A program made the position numbers and the translations under genes. DNA of 64,000 nt from Osedax fenrisi (taxonomy: Eukaryota > Annelida > Polychaeta > Sabellida > Siboglinidae): assembly GCA_964019155.1 (NCBI GenBank), contig OZ025244.1, positions 48,489,969-48,553,968 of the forward strand, in the 5' to 3' direction. Of the stretch, positions 1 through 11,999 are shown piece after piece; the stretch's first letter is position 1, and each line of letters begins with the position of its first letter. The notes below the pieces were generated by a model that did not search any database, was not told where the DNA came from, and worked only from the letters and a program-made list of their open reading frames with translations.

Positions 1-703
1 TACATTTTAAATATTTCTCAATTTTATAGTTTGTATTTAATAATGCAAATTCTTTATTAAAATCATAATTAAATAATTTAGTTAGTATTTTTGATTCTAA
101 ATAATTAATATTTAATTGACATAATCCTGCTAACATTATTTTCTTATATGATTTGGATACATAATCAACAATTATTTTTGATTTTGTTACCAATGAAGTT
201 TGTACAGAATTTGGAAGTAAATGTTTTTCTTGAATATCAAATATAAATTCTGATAATAAAGTATTAAATCCTTCTGATATCTCAGTAAATAAGTTAGTAT
301 ATTCATCATTCATATTCTCATTACTATTAAAAATATTATTATCATCTACATTTTCATAAATATCATTACGTTCATCAACATTACTATTATAACTATTATT
401 GTCATCCACATTATCATAATTATTATTAAGTTCATCATTATCACACAAACTATTATTTTGTTCTACATTTTCAATAATAGTATTAATATCATTACTATTA
501 TTAAATAAATAATTACTTAAATGATTCCTTATATCGTGTCTTAATAAATGTTTTATTTTAGATGCTTTATAATTACATTTTAAATCTATACATTTATACC
601 AATTTTTATTTGGATGTATTAAATTTAAATGTTTAATATAATTTGAAAATTTATTAAATGTTAACATACAGAATTCACATTTTTTACCAATTATGACACT
701 CAT
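1..703 (-). CDS. C2H2 zinc-finger protein, 5' part (3' end outside window)
   Basis: The minus strand is open from an ATG at 703-701 to the window edge, about 234 codons. An in-frame stop lies shortly upstream of the ATG, which supports this start. Two C2H2-type fingers are visible near the N-terminus: Cys9/Cys12/His25/His30 and Cys38/Cys43/His56/His61. Residues about 65-135 are an Asn/Asp-rich low-complexity stretch, as expected of an AT-rich gene. The rest is a mixed helical-looking region with many Leu, Ile and Lys. The fingers suggest nucleic-acid binding. Proteins with two N-terminal fingers and a variable body are common in repetitive gene families of insects, sometimes linked to transposons; that assignment is inference. 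The C-terminus and any introns are not visible. It is the longest uninterrupted reading frame at the left end. Confidence 0.6.
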   Translation of the reverse strand, partial: MSVIIGKKCEFCMLTFNKFSNYIKHLNLIHPNKNWYKCIDLKCNYKASKIKHLLRHDIRNHLSNYLFNNSNDINTIIENVEQNNSLCDNDELNNNYDNVDDNNSYNSNVDERNDIYENVDDNNIFNSNENMNDEYTNLFTEISEGFNTLLSEFIFDIQEKHLLPNSVQTSLVTKSKIIVDYVSKSYKKIMLAGLCQLNINYLESKILTKLFNYDFNKEFALLNTNYKIEKYLKC

Positions 704-1860
704 GGTATTTTTATAAATATCTGTCTATATTTATATATAATTTATCATAACCTATGTATGTTATCCATTATTTTTCGTTCAGTTAAATTGTATATAGTTT
801 GAAATCTGCAAATATATAAAATTACTTATTCATAATATTAACATATTTATTATTTTACTATATTAATAATACTTATTTTATAATTATATAAATTTAATAA
901 TTTATTTAGTAAATAATGTTTCTATCATAGAATCTATGGTCAATTAGATTACATTTTTCTAATATATTTTTTTTATAAGATATGTATATAAAATATTATA
1001 TACAATTTTGTATAAGTATATATACTTAATTGATACAATATCTATCATATTTAATTATATATATTTAGTTTATAATATATATAATCTCATTATCGACCAT
1101 TTATTAAATTTGATTAAAATATTTTTTAATTTAGTATATTTAGTAAATTAGATTATATTTTTTATATAAGATATGTATATAAAATATTATATACAATTTT
1201 GTATAAGTATATATAATTAATTGATATAATATCTATCATATTTAATTATATATATTTAGTTTATAATATATATAATCACATTATCGATCATTTATTAAAT
1301 TTGATTAAACTATTTTTTAATTTAGTATATTAAAACATTCAATATTAAATATTAATATACGTTTTATATACCTTATGAAAGATAATTTAATATTCTATAT
1401 AGATATATAATAATAATAATAATAAACATATATATAAATCTGTTTTTAATTAAAAAACGTTAAGTAAACCTACCATAAAATCGTAAATTTAACATTCTGT
1501 TGTTTATTTTTCATAGGGGTATTACAATAATTATAAATTAATAGTATCATTAACAATTATAAAATAGTTTAGTAAATGACTATTTTATATTGGGATATCT
1601 AAATATAATATTAAATTACGCTTATATACACGTTATATACATTATTCTTACTATATATTACATTGGGATATGTATTTATAAAAAGAAATATATAAAAATA
1701 TAATATTCAGCTTTAGATTTTTAGAATTTATGACGAAATTAAACTATTTTATAATTATTAACGATTATTATTACTTTACATTTGCGAATAAATAATATAT
1801 AATAAATTATAAAAAATTTAAATAGCACATATAAATTAAATACGAAATTACAATTACAAT
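704..1860. repeat. AT-rich spacer with 191-bp tandem duplication
   Basis: No gene is visible. About 950-1140 is repeated directly at about 1141-1331 with a period of 191 bp and only a few substitutions; both units contain ATAAGATATGTATATAAAAT and end in TTTAGTATAT. The rest is AT-rich sequence without recognisable structure. Confidence 0.7.
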
Positions 1861-1864
1861 ACAT

Positions 1865-3471
1865 TATTGAATATTATAACTTCTTGACTACCTACTATTC
1901 AATATTACAATTTCTCCACTTACTTTTCAATACTATAACTTCTCGACTACCTAATTTTCAATACTATAATTTCTTGACTACCTAATATTCAATATTACAA
2001 TTTCTCAACCTCATAATTTGCAATACTATAATTTCTCGACTACCTAATATTGAATATTACAATTTCTCGACAACTTAATATTCAATATTATAATTTCTCG
2101 ACCACTTAATTTGCAATACTATAAATTCTCGACTACCTAATATTCAATACTATAACTTCTCGACTACCTAATATTCAATATTACAATTTCTCGACCACTT
2201 AATATTCAATATTATAACTTCTCGACAACTTAATTTGCAAGACTATAACTTCTCGACCACTTAATATTCAATACTATAACTTCTCGACTACCTAATATTC
2301 AATATTACAATTTCTCGACAACTTAATATTCAATATTATAATTTCTCGACCACTTAATTTGCAATACTATAACTTCTGGACTACCTAATATTCAATATTA
2401 CAATTTCTCCACTTACTTTTCAATACTATAACTTCTCGACTACCTAATTTTCAATACTATAACTTCTTGACTACCTAATATTCAATATTATAATTTCTCA
2501 ACCTTATAATTAGCAATACTATAATTTCTCGACTACCTAATATTGAATATTACAATTTATCGACAACTTAATATTCAATATTATAATTTCTCGACCACTT
2601 AATTTGCAATACTATAAATTCTCGACTACCTAATATTCAATACTATAACTTCTCGACTACCTAATATTCAATATTACAATTTCTCGAAAACTTAATATTC
2701 AATATTATAACTTCTCTACAACTTAATTTGCAAGACTATAACTTCTCGACCACTTAATATTCAATACTATAACTTATCGACTACCTAATATTCAATATTA
2801 CAATTTCTCGACAACTTAATTTGCAATACTATAACTTCTCGACTACCTAATATTCAATACTATAACTTCTCGACTCTTAATATTCAATATTATAATTTCT
2901 CGACCACTTAATTTGCAATACTATAAATTCTCGACTACCTAATATTCAAGACTATAACTTCTCGACTACCTAATATTGAATATTACAATTTCTCGACAAC
3001 TTAATATTCAATATTATAATTTCTCGACCACTTAATTTGCAATACTATAAATTCTCGACTACCTAATATTCAATACTATAACTTCTCGACTACCTAATAT
3101 TCAATATTACAATTTCTCGACAACTTAATTTGCAATACTATAACTTCTCGACTACCTAATATTCAATACTATAACTTCTCGACTACTTAATATTCAATTT
3201 TATAATTTCTCGACCACTTAATTTGCAATACTATAAATTCTCGACTACCTAATATTCACTACTATAACTTCTCGACTACTTAATATTCAATATTATAATT
3301 TCTCGACCACTTAATATTCAATATTATAATTTCTCGACCAATTAATTTGCAATACTATAAATTCTTGACTACCTAATATTCAAGACTATAACTTCTCGAC
3401 TACCTAATATTCAATATTATAATTTCTCGACTACCTAATAATCAATATTACAATTCCTCAACCACTTACAT
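1865..3471. repeat. Minisatellite, 31-bp unit, about 50 copies
   Basis: The unit alternates two half-motifs: a CTCGACTACCTAATATTCAA-like part and an AATACTATAACTT-like part. The period is 31 bp by counting between successive CTCGAC words. Units differ mainly at a few positions (TACC versus CACTT or AACTT; TATTCAATATT versus TTTGCAATACT), and variants recur in blocks, which suggests amplification of multi-unit segments. The array covers about 1.6 kb. It contains no open frame and ends in a short ordinary sequence near 3475. Confidence 0.9.
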
Positions 3472-3479
3472 TCATCAAT

Positions 3480-4440
3480 CCACGCTATAGCGGGTATTCA
3501 CGGTATCATAAATACCTATCTCGTCATGACAATTACTAGTATCGGCTTCATAATTAATGTTAAATATTATTAAATATTAAAATTACACCATTTATAAATT
3601 ATATTAATAAATGTTTATTATTACATATAAATTAGAATAAATTATTACATATAAATTATAATATAAATAACTATTTATTAATTATAAAAATATATCATAA
3701 AAATATTATATAAGATATTATACAACTATATATATTCAAATAATTGAATAAATATATTTATGTATTATATGATAATATAATATTTTGTATATTAATTAAA
3801 ACTATTAAATTAATAAATATAATTTATGTAGTATTTATGTATTTGTATATTTAAAGAAATATATAGAAAGATATAAAGAAATATATAAAGAAATATATAA
3901 ATTTTAATATTTATATATTGAATTTATCTACATCTCAAAAGGGTAGTTGTTTACATTTATTTGATTTGTTTACATAATTTACAAATTACCATTGGAAGAT
4001 AGAGAGTGGTACCGCTTGGATTATTATAATAATACTCGGCGGCCTGCTTCCAGATAACCGATAATTATAACCAAAAAATGTTAAACTAAATTTAAAATTA
4101 AATAATAAATATTACTAATTATTATGATATATCATTCAAGTTGCATTTTCTTTTGCCAACATTATAAAATAAACTTAAAATTATATTTTTATAATGATTA
4201 TTTAATAATATGTGTTGATAAACGAGTAGAATTATAGGTTTCGGACCTTCATGGTTATATGACTTCAACTACATTCATTTAAAAATTGTTTCTAATTTAT
4301 TAATTTACTCTGAATTAACTAATTTATTGTATTCACATGTAATATTATTCACTCTATTTAATTAATATAAATACTTATAATGTGAATACATTAAAATACG
4401 TCTATTTCAATATTCATAATAATTCACCCAGGCAATTACC
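3480..4440. other. AT-rich non-coding spacer
   Basis: No gene is seen. A small stretch of higher GC at about 3940-4060 has no coding signal that could be supported. The remainder is AT-rich with short direct repeats such as AAGAAATATATA at 3850-3900. Confidence 0.5.
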
Positions 4441-4446
4441 AAATCT

Positions 4447-4448
4447 GA

Positions 4449-4509
<61 letters not shown>

Positions 4510-4518
4510 ATATCATAG

Positions 4519-4576
<58 letters not shown>

Positions 4577-4597
4577 CTATGATATATTAATATAGGC
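4447..4597. repeat. (TTA)n and (TA)n tracts inside a perfect palindrome
   Basis: A (TTA)n tract (4447-4506) is followed by a (TA)n tract (4528-4570). The (TA)n is framed by inverted arms, ATATATCATAGTTATAATAT on the left and its reverse complement on the right, so the whole of about 4505-4595 can form one long hairpin. The short ORF crossing it is a translation of the microsatellite and is not a gene. Confidence 0.85.
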
Positions 4598-4684
4598 GTA
4601 ATAGTAAATATATTTAGTGTATACACTCGATGTGGAGATGCTTGACTTTTAATGTAATCTATATATAGAACCTTTATTTTATAA

Positions 4685-4957
4685 AAACCTTTAGTACAGC
4701 TAGAGAGTATAACTAAAGGGTTCGAAACCCTTTAGTTATTATTTACTAAAAAGTAAAGGGTTATTAACCTTTAGTTATGATTTAATAAAAAGTAAAGGTT
4801 TTTAAAAACCCTTTAGTAATAATTCACTAAAAGGTAAAGGTTTACCAAAACCCTTTAGTTTTGCTTAAAATTAACTAAAGGTTTTATTTATATAAAACCC
4901 TTTACCTCGTGTTTAAAGAAAACTAGTTGTTTTTTATAGCCATTATTTTTAACAGTG
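4685..4957. repeat. CTTTAG-word palindromic array ending in AACAGTG
   Basis: About five units of 42 bp alternate the word CCCTTTAGT and its inverse ACTAAAGGG (or AAGTAAAGGG). Adjacent words pair, for example around TTCGAA at 4715-4725, so the array can fold into serial hairpins. It ends with TTATTTTTAACAGTG (4943-4957), the same terminus as the 1.3-kb repeat that begins immediately after. No matching left terminus was found. It looks like the body of a small non-autonomous element. Confidence 0.6.
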
Positions 4958-5646
4958 TAGTTATCATAATTTTATAATATATATGTATGTAATAATGTTA
5001 ATATTCTAATACAGTTTATTAATCAAAGCAAAGACCTGTTGAACATAATAATAATATAACATAATAATAATTATAATAATAATAATAATAATAGTACCTA
5101 CCCAATGAGATGCAAACCGTAGAATGATGCAATCTCAGCGAGTGGAATTTATTCTATAGACAAATAACGAAATATACTTTACAGACGATAACAATATAAA
5201 ATACCAGAAAAATAAACATTTACATGGCTATGGCTATAGACATATATTCATTTAACACAGAGCGAGACACCGAAATCTAGTTTAAAGTTTTATGTAGATA
5301 TATCGATTTCTGTTACGTAATGCTAAATGCATTTAAATGTATATTACATTAATCGATATACCTATCTACAACTTTGACTTTATAACATATATATATATAT
5401 ATATATATATAATTATATAATTATATTCTAACAATTTAATTATATATTATAAATAATATATAAATATATTATAAAATTATATATTATATAAACTTTTATA
5501 TTATTATATATAATATGATATAATTTGTATATATATATATATAATGTAGTATAAATACCTTATGTATATTGTAATGTGTTGAAAAATAGATGCTTCTCAT
5601 GTTGAGTGTAGAGTGGAAATAGAATATGTTAATAAATAAAATGGAA

Positions 5647-5683
<37 letters not shown>

Positions 5684-6216
5684 CTCGAATAATTATAAGT
5701 ATTTGTATATGAAATATAGGAAATATGTATATGTATACATATTTCCCTATGGGGAATCTATATAGTTTCTGAAAACCAGTTTAATTGCAATTAGAAGCAA
5801 TACATGCTATGTCTATAATAATTTAACACAACAATAAGTAGACTGTTATATTAAGGATATTATGAAGGATACTATTATGAATTATATTCTTATACATTTT
5901 ATTTTCAATCAAATATAAACTTAATTTTAAAATGTTATGGTATAACTGGTATTTCCATATTGTATACCATATAATTCATAAAGTTATACCATTATATTTA
6001 ATAGCTAATGGTATAACTACAAATTACAAATGTTATACCATATAATTCGTAATCTTATACCATTTAAATTAAGCTATATGGTATAACTACAAAAATCAAA
6101 TGTTATACCATATAATATGTGATATTATACCATTTAACGTAATTGTATGGTATAACTCGTATTTCCATATGGTATACCATATATTTCATAATGTTATACC
6201 CTTATTTTTAACAGTG
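4958..6216. repeat. Dispersed 1.3-kb repeat 'R', copy A
   Basis: It starts TAGTTATCAT and ends TTATTTTTAACAGTG. Two further copies lie at 22343-23699 and 50912-52268, the latter two inside the segmental duplication. Internal parts in order: a GATGAGATGCA segment (5105), a stem-forming GTAGATATATCGAT pair around 5290-5370, (TA)n tracts that differ in length among copies, and a terminal array of ATGGTATAAC / GTTATACCAT words (5938-6200, unit about 70 bp). No ORF of note. It probably represents a non-autonomous mobile element, but target-site duplications were not identified. Confidence 0.75.
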
Positions 6217-6249
6217 TGTGGTTCTTTTAGAATTATTGTGATTTTATAG

Positions 6250-7077
6250 TGTATTTGCGAGAACAAATTTATGTTTTTAGCAAACTCCAATAATCTATCA
6301 CCTCGCTATTTTGTTGAACCATGGCCAAAGCGACCATTATATATAAACTATAGTTAGGCCATGTAATATGTGCATCTGCTCCTGCTTTTGCATTCCAGTA
6401 GCCAAGAATGACTAAAAAGTCCTTTTTAGGTGTGTTTGATATAGTTTCTTCTATAAATTCGTAAAATACTTCGATTTCTTCATCAGAATATTCTGAAGTC
6501 GGTGCATATACCTGTATTATGGTTATGTTCATTGGATTGGCTTCTATTTGAACGGAAATAATACGGCTGGAAATCATATTATAGTCAAGTATGGAAATAA
6601 TTAATTATTTCCTGATTAAAAATCCTACTCAATGTCGTTTTAGTTTTTCTTATCCACTATACAATAATGTGTGTCCATTATCTGTAGTTTCTTCGCCAGT
6701 TCCTAACCATCTTATCTCTGACATTCCAATTACATCCCATCTGTAACGTTCAATTTCTCTAGATAGTTTCTCTAAATTTCCACATCTACTTAGTGTTCTT
6801 ATATTCCACGTTACTATTGTCATTATATTTGATGCTAGTTTTATATTATTTGTTTTGGTTTTATTGGTTAAATCTCCAGTAGCTAACTTTCCACTTCCAA
6901 CCTGGGATAATACAGTGTATTGCGCGGTCGTTGTTAATCCGAGGCACGGCCGATCCGGCATGTTAGATTTATTGTTGTTGTTGTTCATCATGATTCTTTC
7001 TGTAGGCAGATAAGCCAGGTGGTGCCTGTCTCCTCTCCTGACCCCCTCTTGCAAGTTTAGTCCATTAGTTGAAATGG
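6250..7077 (-). pseudogene. RTE-like LINE endonuclease, dead 5' fragment
   Basis: On the minus strand one frame gives an apurinic-type endonuclease N-terminus: TWNIRTLS, then WDVIGMSEIRWLGTGE (7054-6650 block), then IQVYAPTSEYSDEEIE and ILGYWNAKAG (6577-6269 block). In RTE and craniofacial-development-protein-2-like elements the last motif normally reads GDWNAK; the Asp is replaced by Tyr here. The two blocks share one frame but are separated by three in-frame stops between 6652 and 6580. A frameshift near 6360 puts a further RGDRLLEFAKN-like piece in another frame. No RT domain follows; the element is broken off at about 6250. Its 5' end lies across the left edge of the segmental duplication at 7032. 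Confidence 0.85.
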
Positions 7078-8160
7078 TTTACCAGGGTGTGGCGCTTGGA
7101 GCCAAAGCAAGAAAGTCAGATTAAGTGCAGTGGTATGACAAATATGACCACTTAAAAGTGCAACATCATATTAACAATTTAATTCCAAAACACTTAATCT
7201 TACATCCCTATATATATTAAATGTAAACCATTGCTATATTCATTATGTTCAACTTTTACGTCATTTCCGCCATTTCGTTGAACGAGTTGACCAGCGTCTT
7301 GTTATGTAATGGCAGCGTGCCTGTATTCCTGTATAGGGTGCCACCGTCTGGTATAGGGGAAAGTCTCCGCGGATTACCGACCCCTAAATGATTATTTGTA
7401 ATAACTTATTCAATATTAAATTATTTATTTGAAATTTTTTAATTTGGGTAATATTATGGTAATGAAAAATGTGGCTATTTTAAATCGTTGATATAATTAT
7501 ATATACAAGAATACACAGGGGGTCGGTTACATGTGCCTAACACCGACCCTTTTCTCCTATTGCCGACCCCCTAAAATAATCGTTGTATAAATAATTGTAG
7601 TATTATAATATCCAATAAAAATAGTAGATATACATATATATAATTAATTATAACATGCACGCAATTTATTTGTATTGAATTAATGTTTTAGTAGTAATAT
7701 TAAATTTAAATTTAAACTTTATAGTAATTATATTAAAATAGTGTATATTATTAGTTACTATTTATTTATTGATTGGTTGATAATTTATTTAAGCAAATAC
7801 ATAGCCGAAAATATAATCGAAAGTATAAAGTATAAATATTTGCTAACAATAACATACGTTATAGAAATAAACAAAGAATAATACGAAATTACAAAATTAA
7901 AGAAATTAAAACGTTTTACAGTTACCGTAAAAATAAACGAAAAACAATCGAAAGTAGAAATAAATCATATAGTAAAAATAAACGAAAAATGATCAAAATA
8001 GAAATAAAATATAGCGTAAAAATAATCTAAATTAGAAATAAAATACATTATTTTGTAAGTGGCATCGAAATATTCAATTTCTACTTTAACTTTATAGAAT
8101 TTTTCTTATCTTTGTACCCTGTTTTAGTAATACATTATTAGTTATATATTTTAATATTTA
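7078..8160. other. Non-coding spacer, mixed composition
   Basis: No gene is supported. 7080-7580 has somewhat higher GC and contains GGGGTCGG and CCGACCCC words in both orientations (7370-7385, 7518-7527, 7562-7572), which can pair across about 190 bp. The remainder, to 8160, is AT-rich. The same sequence is present at 34103-35183 with few changes. Confidence 0.5.
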
Positions 8161-8164
8161 AATG

Positions 8165-8746
8165 TTAAATTTTAAATATATTATAAACAGAACATGTTAA
8201 AAATCAAATAAACCAATACTAGAATAAGACAAATACTAGAATGAAACAAACAAATAATGTAATACTTACCAAAATCTGTAATAATAGTAGGTAGTACTTT
8301 ATTAATTTTATTTTTTTAATTGTATAATAAATTTGAAACATATATATATACAAACAGAACAAGTTACAAATAAAATAAACCAATATAGGTATACAAAAAC
8401 AGTTAATAACAAAAAATACCAATAATATTACGAAACAAACAATATAATATTTATCACTATAATCTAAAATAATAGAAAATTATTAATATTATAGTTTAGT
8501 AATATAATACATTTGAAACATATTTACAAAATATATATAAAACAAACATATAATACCGAACAAACAAAAATAAAATAATACTACCCACTTTATCTGTAAT
8601 AATAATGAATTATTAATTTTTTATTATAGTATATTTGAAATATAGATATAAAAAACCCGAATTTTCTATAACAAAAACACATTAAAAAAACCAGAAGAGA
8701 TAATGCAATAATTAAGATACAAAATGAAACATAAATCAATATAAAA
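8165..8746 (-). repeat. LINE 3' tail built of about four degenerate units
   Basis: Downstream of the RT ORF (minus strand) the same theme recurs about every 120-190 bp: a CTGTAATAATAGT word, a run of T/A, ATTTGAAACATAT, then AAACAAAC and AATAAA words. Starts are near 8165, 8275, 8455 and 8595. The two short ORFs here are hydrophobic AT-rich translations and are not genes. Same in copy 2 at 35188-35769. Confidence 0.6.
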
Positions 8747-10790
8747 TTATAAATTTCTGTTAAAAAAAAGTTGTTTGTCAAAACAGATTTTGTTTATTTT
8801 ATTTTTAAAAGATGAAACAGATACAGATTTTATTATATCATTATTTAATGAATTCCATATATTAACTGATCTATTATTAATTATATTTTTAATTGTATTA
8901 TCATAATTATGTATTACGTTTAATTTTTTACAATTAACTCTAGTTCTACAATTATTCGAAATGTTAAGAATATCAGATATATTTATATCTGTATAATTAT
9001 TTGAAATTTTAAAAATTGTAGTTAGATATATTTTTAATCTTCTAAGATCAAGTGATTCTAATTTCAAATATACCAATCTCTCTATATATGATTTATAATT
9101 AATATTTGATGAGTTTTTATATCCTACGCATCTTGTAATTAATCGTCTAGTAAATAATCTCTGAACTCTTTCAATGTGGTCTATGAGACTACGAAATTTA
9201 CTAACCTTTGAAAAAGGTAACCCAATTATGGATGCATATTCTAAAATTGGTCTGCAATAAATTGTATATGCATTTAATAATGCTCTAGGGGATTTTGTAG
9301 TAATGCATCTAAAAATTGAATTCAGAGAAAAATAAGCTTTTTTACAAATATAATCAATATGTTTATTAAATAAAATGTTATTTTCAAATATTATTCCTAA
9401 ATCTTTATAAAAAGTAACGTTTTCTAATTGAATATTATTTATAAAATATGTTGATGGAGTTACCTTCCCTAAAATCATAACTTCACATTTTGATGATGAA
9501 ATATTTAATTGCCATTTATTTGCCAATTGTGAAAATAAATTTAAATCATTTTGTAAAAGAAATCTTTCACTCTCAGATGCGTAAGTAAAATATATTTTTG
9601 TATAATCGGCAAATAAAACAATATGAATTTTTGAAGAGAATATACTAGGAAGATCATTAATATATATATATATAATAAAAATAAAATTGGACCTAAAACC
9701 GATCCTTGTGGTACTCCAGATTTTACAATAGAACTATTTGAAAAATAATTTTCAACCCGTGTAATTTGAGATCTATTCGATAACAAATTATAAAACCATT
9801 TTATTATTTTATTAGATATACCGTATGATTTTAATTTAAATAATAGTTTTTCATGAGAAACAACATCAAAAGCTTTTGCAAAATCAATATATATTATATC
9901 TACACATTTTGTATTATTCATTATACCAAAAAATTGTAAATTGTAATTCTGTAGATTTTCCACTTATAAAACCATATTGATATTTTGTTAATAAATTATT
10001 AGATTTTAAATAACAAATTAATTGTTTAGAAATAATACGTTCTAATACTCTACACATTACACATGTTATTGAAATAGGCCTATAGTTGTTTGAATTTGAT
10101 GGTTCACCCTTTTTAAAAATTGGTGTGATTTTTACAAATTTTCGGTATATTACCCGATAATAAAGATGAATTAAAATAATATATAAAGGTCTACATAATT
10201 CATTAGATAATAATTTTAACATAGAAGATGGTATCCCATCAGTTCCGAAAGTATGTGTAATTTTTAATCTATTTACAAATATTTTAATTATTTCAAGATT
10301 TAAATCAATATTATCAAATTTTTGTTTAGATAAATAATAAAATTCGGGTAAATTTCCATTATCATTTTGTTGAATTTAACTAAAATATGAATTTAACGTA
10401 TTTGCTTTGTCGAGATCTGAAAATAAAATATTATTATTTGATATATCAATTAGAGGATATACTCCAGATTTATATATATATATACTCCAGATTTTAAATT
10501 TTGTCTTTTTTTCATAAATTTATAAAACTAATTTATTTTTTGAATTAATTGCATTAATCTCTCTCTTAAAATTTAAAGATTCTAATTCTTTGGATAATTT
10601 TTTTTTTGCTTCTATCCAATTATATTTATATTGCAAATTAGTTTTAGATTTTCGAAATAAATTTTTTACTTGCTTCTTCAATTTCAATATATTCTTCGGA
10701 AGTACGTTTTTTACCGGTGATCTTCGAATCCTTATACGGATTCACTTTGATCACTCCGTGTTCGAATACTTTTGTTTGTACTGGTGCGTA
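8747..10790 (-). pseudogene. Jockey/CR1-like LINE, linker plus reverse transcriptase, copy 1
   Basis: Minus-strand pieces in order: a basic linker (10790-10400, VKNLFRKSKTNLQYKYNWIE-like, frame broken), RT N-terminus with FKKGEPSNSNNYRPIS and KYQYGF (10222-9963), RT core with YIDFAKAFDVVSH and SGVPQGSVLGP (9963-9680), the catalytic region in another frame reading LFADYTKIY (9620-9590), and the C-terminal part with KWQLNISSSKCEVM, DLGIIF and YCRPILEYAS (9526-8750). The usual FADD motif reads FADY. A (TA)n expansion at 9660-9674, in the LYIND segment, shifts the frame. There is no endonuclease domain. It is clearly inactive and was already broken before duplication, because copy 2 has the same lesions. 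Confidence 0.9.
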
Positions 10791-10944
10791 TACGCATATA
10801 GGTTAAAGCTACTGGAAAAGCTACTGGATATATCCAGTAGCTACAGGAAAGTCTTCGTAACTTTGAGTGATTGAATTGTTCGAACTAATACAGCCCATCG
10901 TGATGATGTAACGTATATATATACGTTCCCTATATATACTATAT

Positions 10945-10997
<53 letters not shown>

Positions 10998-11160
10998 TGT
11001 ATACAGTAGTGGATTCTGTTCATTTTATTTTAGTTTATTAACATTTTAATAATAGAAATACATCTTAATAAGTACATCTTAATTCGAAGTCCATTAAAAG
11101 AAAAAAATATCGAATAATTTGAATTTTTATTATGAGATTATAAACAAAAAATTCTAATAA
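10791..11160. other. Spacer with (TA)n hairpin tract
   Basis: 10800-10850 contains a small palindrome (AGCTACTGGATATATCCAGTAGCT). 10948-10995 is a (TA)n tract framed by ACTATATACA and TACTGTATAC. No gene. Confidence 0.5.
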
Positions 11161-11164
11161 ATTA

Positions 11165-11365
11165 TTATATATATAGAGAGAGAAGGGTGCGGTAACCCAG
11201 GTAAGATACCATCAGGCCGTAGTTTATCCTACATATTTTCTGGTTACGAGCGACGCCATTCGCCGTCATTATTCTCTGTAGCCTTATAGCCGACGCCGCC
11301 TTAAGCTGATGTATCGCCAGCTGTACTATAGTACTTTCTGAACTCAATAAACTATTTTCATTCAT
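11165..11365 (-). other. Small GC-richer ORF, shares a segment with the decayed cluster
   Basis: A 66-codon ORF in an island of normal GC. Its 11289-11326 part (VQLAIHQLKAASA on the minus strand) matches 42002-42039 of the decayed GC-rich cluster over 38 bp with one mismatch. The first copy is preserved at 38166-38366 without amino-acid change. It may be a displaced fragment or an exon of the same gene family. There is no recognised domain, and the ORF runs into (TA)n at its 5' side, so a whole gene is unlikely. Confidence 0.35.
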
Positions 11366-11424
11366 ATATATATATAAATCGTTTTAATATCTTCAATGGA
11401 TCATATTATTGTACATAATTTTCA

Positions 11425-11552
11425 TATTTACCTTAGATATTTTGCATTTCACGAATGCCCTCTGCAGTAACTTTAGGTTGCTCATGCACCCGTTAGAAAC
11501 ATTTGTGTTTAGTTTCACTTTATTCATATTAATGCAGCCTTCGTACGCTAGG
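11425..11552 (-). other. Exon-like segment with splice-site look-alikes
   Basis: On the minus strand a reading frame begins after CCCCTAG (about 11552) and runs YEGCINMNKVKLNTNVSNG on to a Lys codon followed by GTAAAT (about 11440), resembling acceptor, coding segment and donor. The composition is more coding-like than its surroundings and it is conserved in copy 2 (38445-38569). Just upstream sits a perfect ACCTCGGT / ACCGAGGT hairpin (11577-11603) that copy 2 carries with one mismatch. No homology is recognised; weak call. Confidence 0.25.
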
Positions 11553-11749
11553 GGTACATCACGTGACCGGTGTTGTTACCTCGGTTGCTTAGGTTACCGA
11601 GGTAGCCACATTTAATATCATAGTATACTATAGGATATTGATATATCACATACCTATAGGTTTATTTTCTGATGTACATGTGTATAATGTATAAATACAC
11701 ACCATGGTTCTGCAGCATATGCATATGATGGTGTTTATTTATATATTAT

Positions 11750-11751
11750 TT

Positions 11752-11791
<40 letters not shown>

Positions 11792-11836
11792 TAGCATATA
11801 TATATATATATATAGAATATAGCTATATATATAGTA

Positions 11837-11885
<49 letters not shown>
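11750..11885. repeat. (TA)n tracts
   Basis: Two TA runs with interruptions (11757-11815 and 11838-11884). ORFs here are YIYI translations of the microsatellite. Copy 2 has the same tracts with different lengths (38776-38902). Confidence 0.9.
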
Positions 11886-11890
<5 letters not shown>

Positions 11891-11999
11891 CGTAATTTAC
11901 ATTCTGGCAGTATACTAGATAATATACTGGCAATAAACTGGCAATATATTATATAATGTATACATTCAATATTGAAATTAATGGTAGTACTATTTAGCA

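Noticed and set aside
8219..8781. Two small hydrophobic proteins
   Set aside because: They lie in the repeated AT-rich 3' tail of a dead LINE; hydrophobicity comes from A/T-rich codons.
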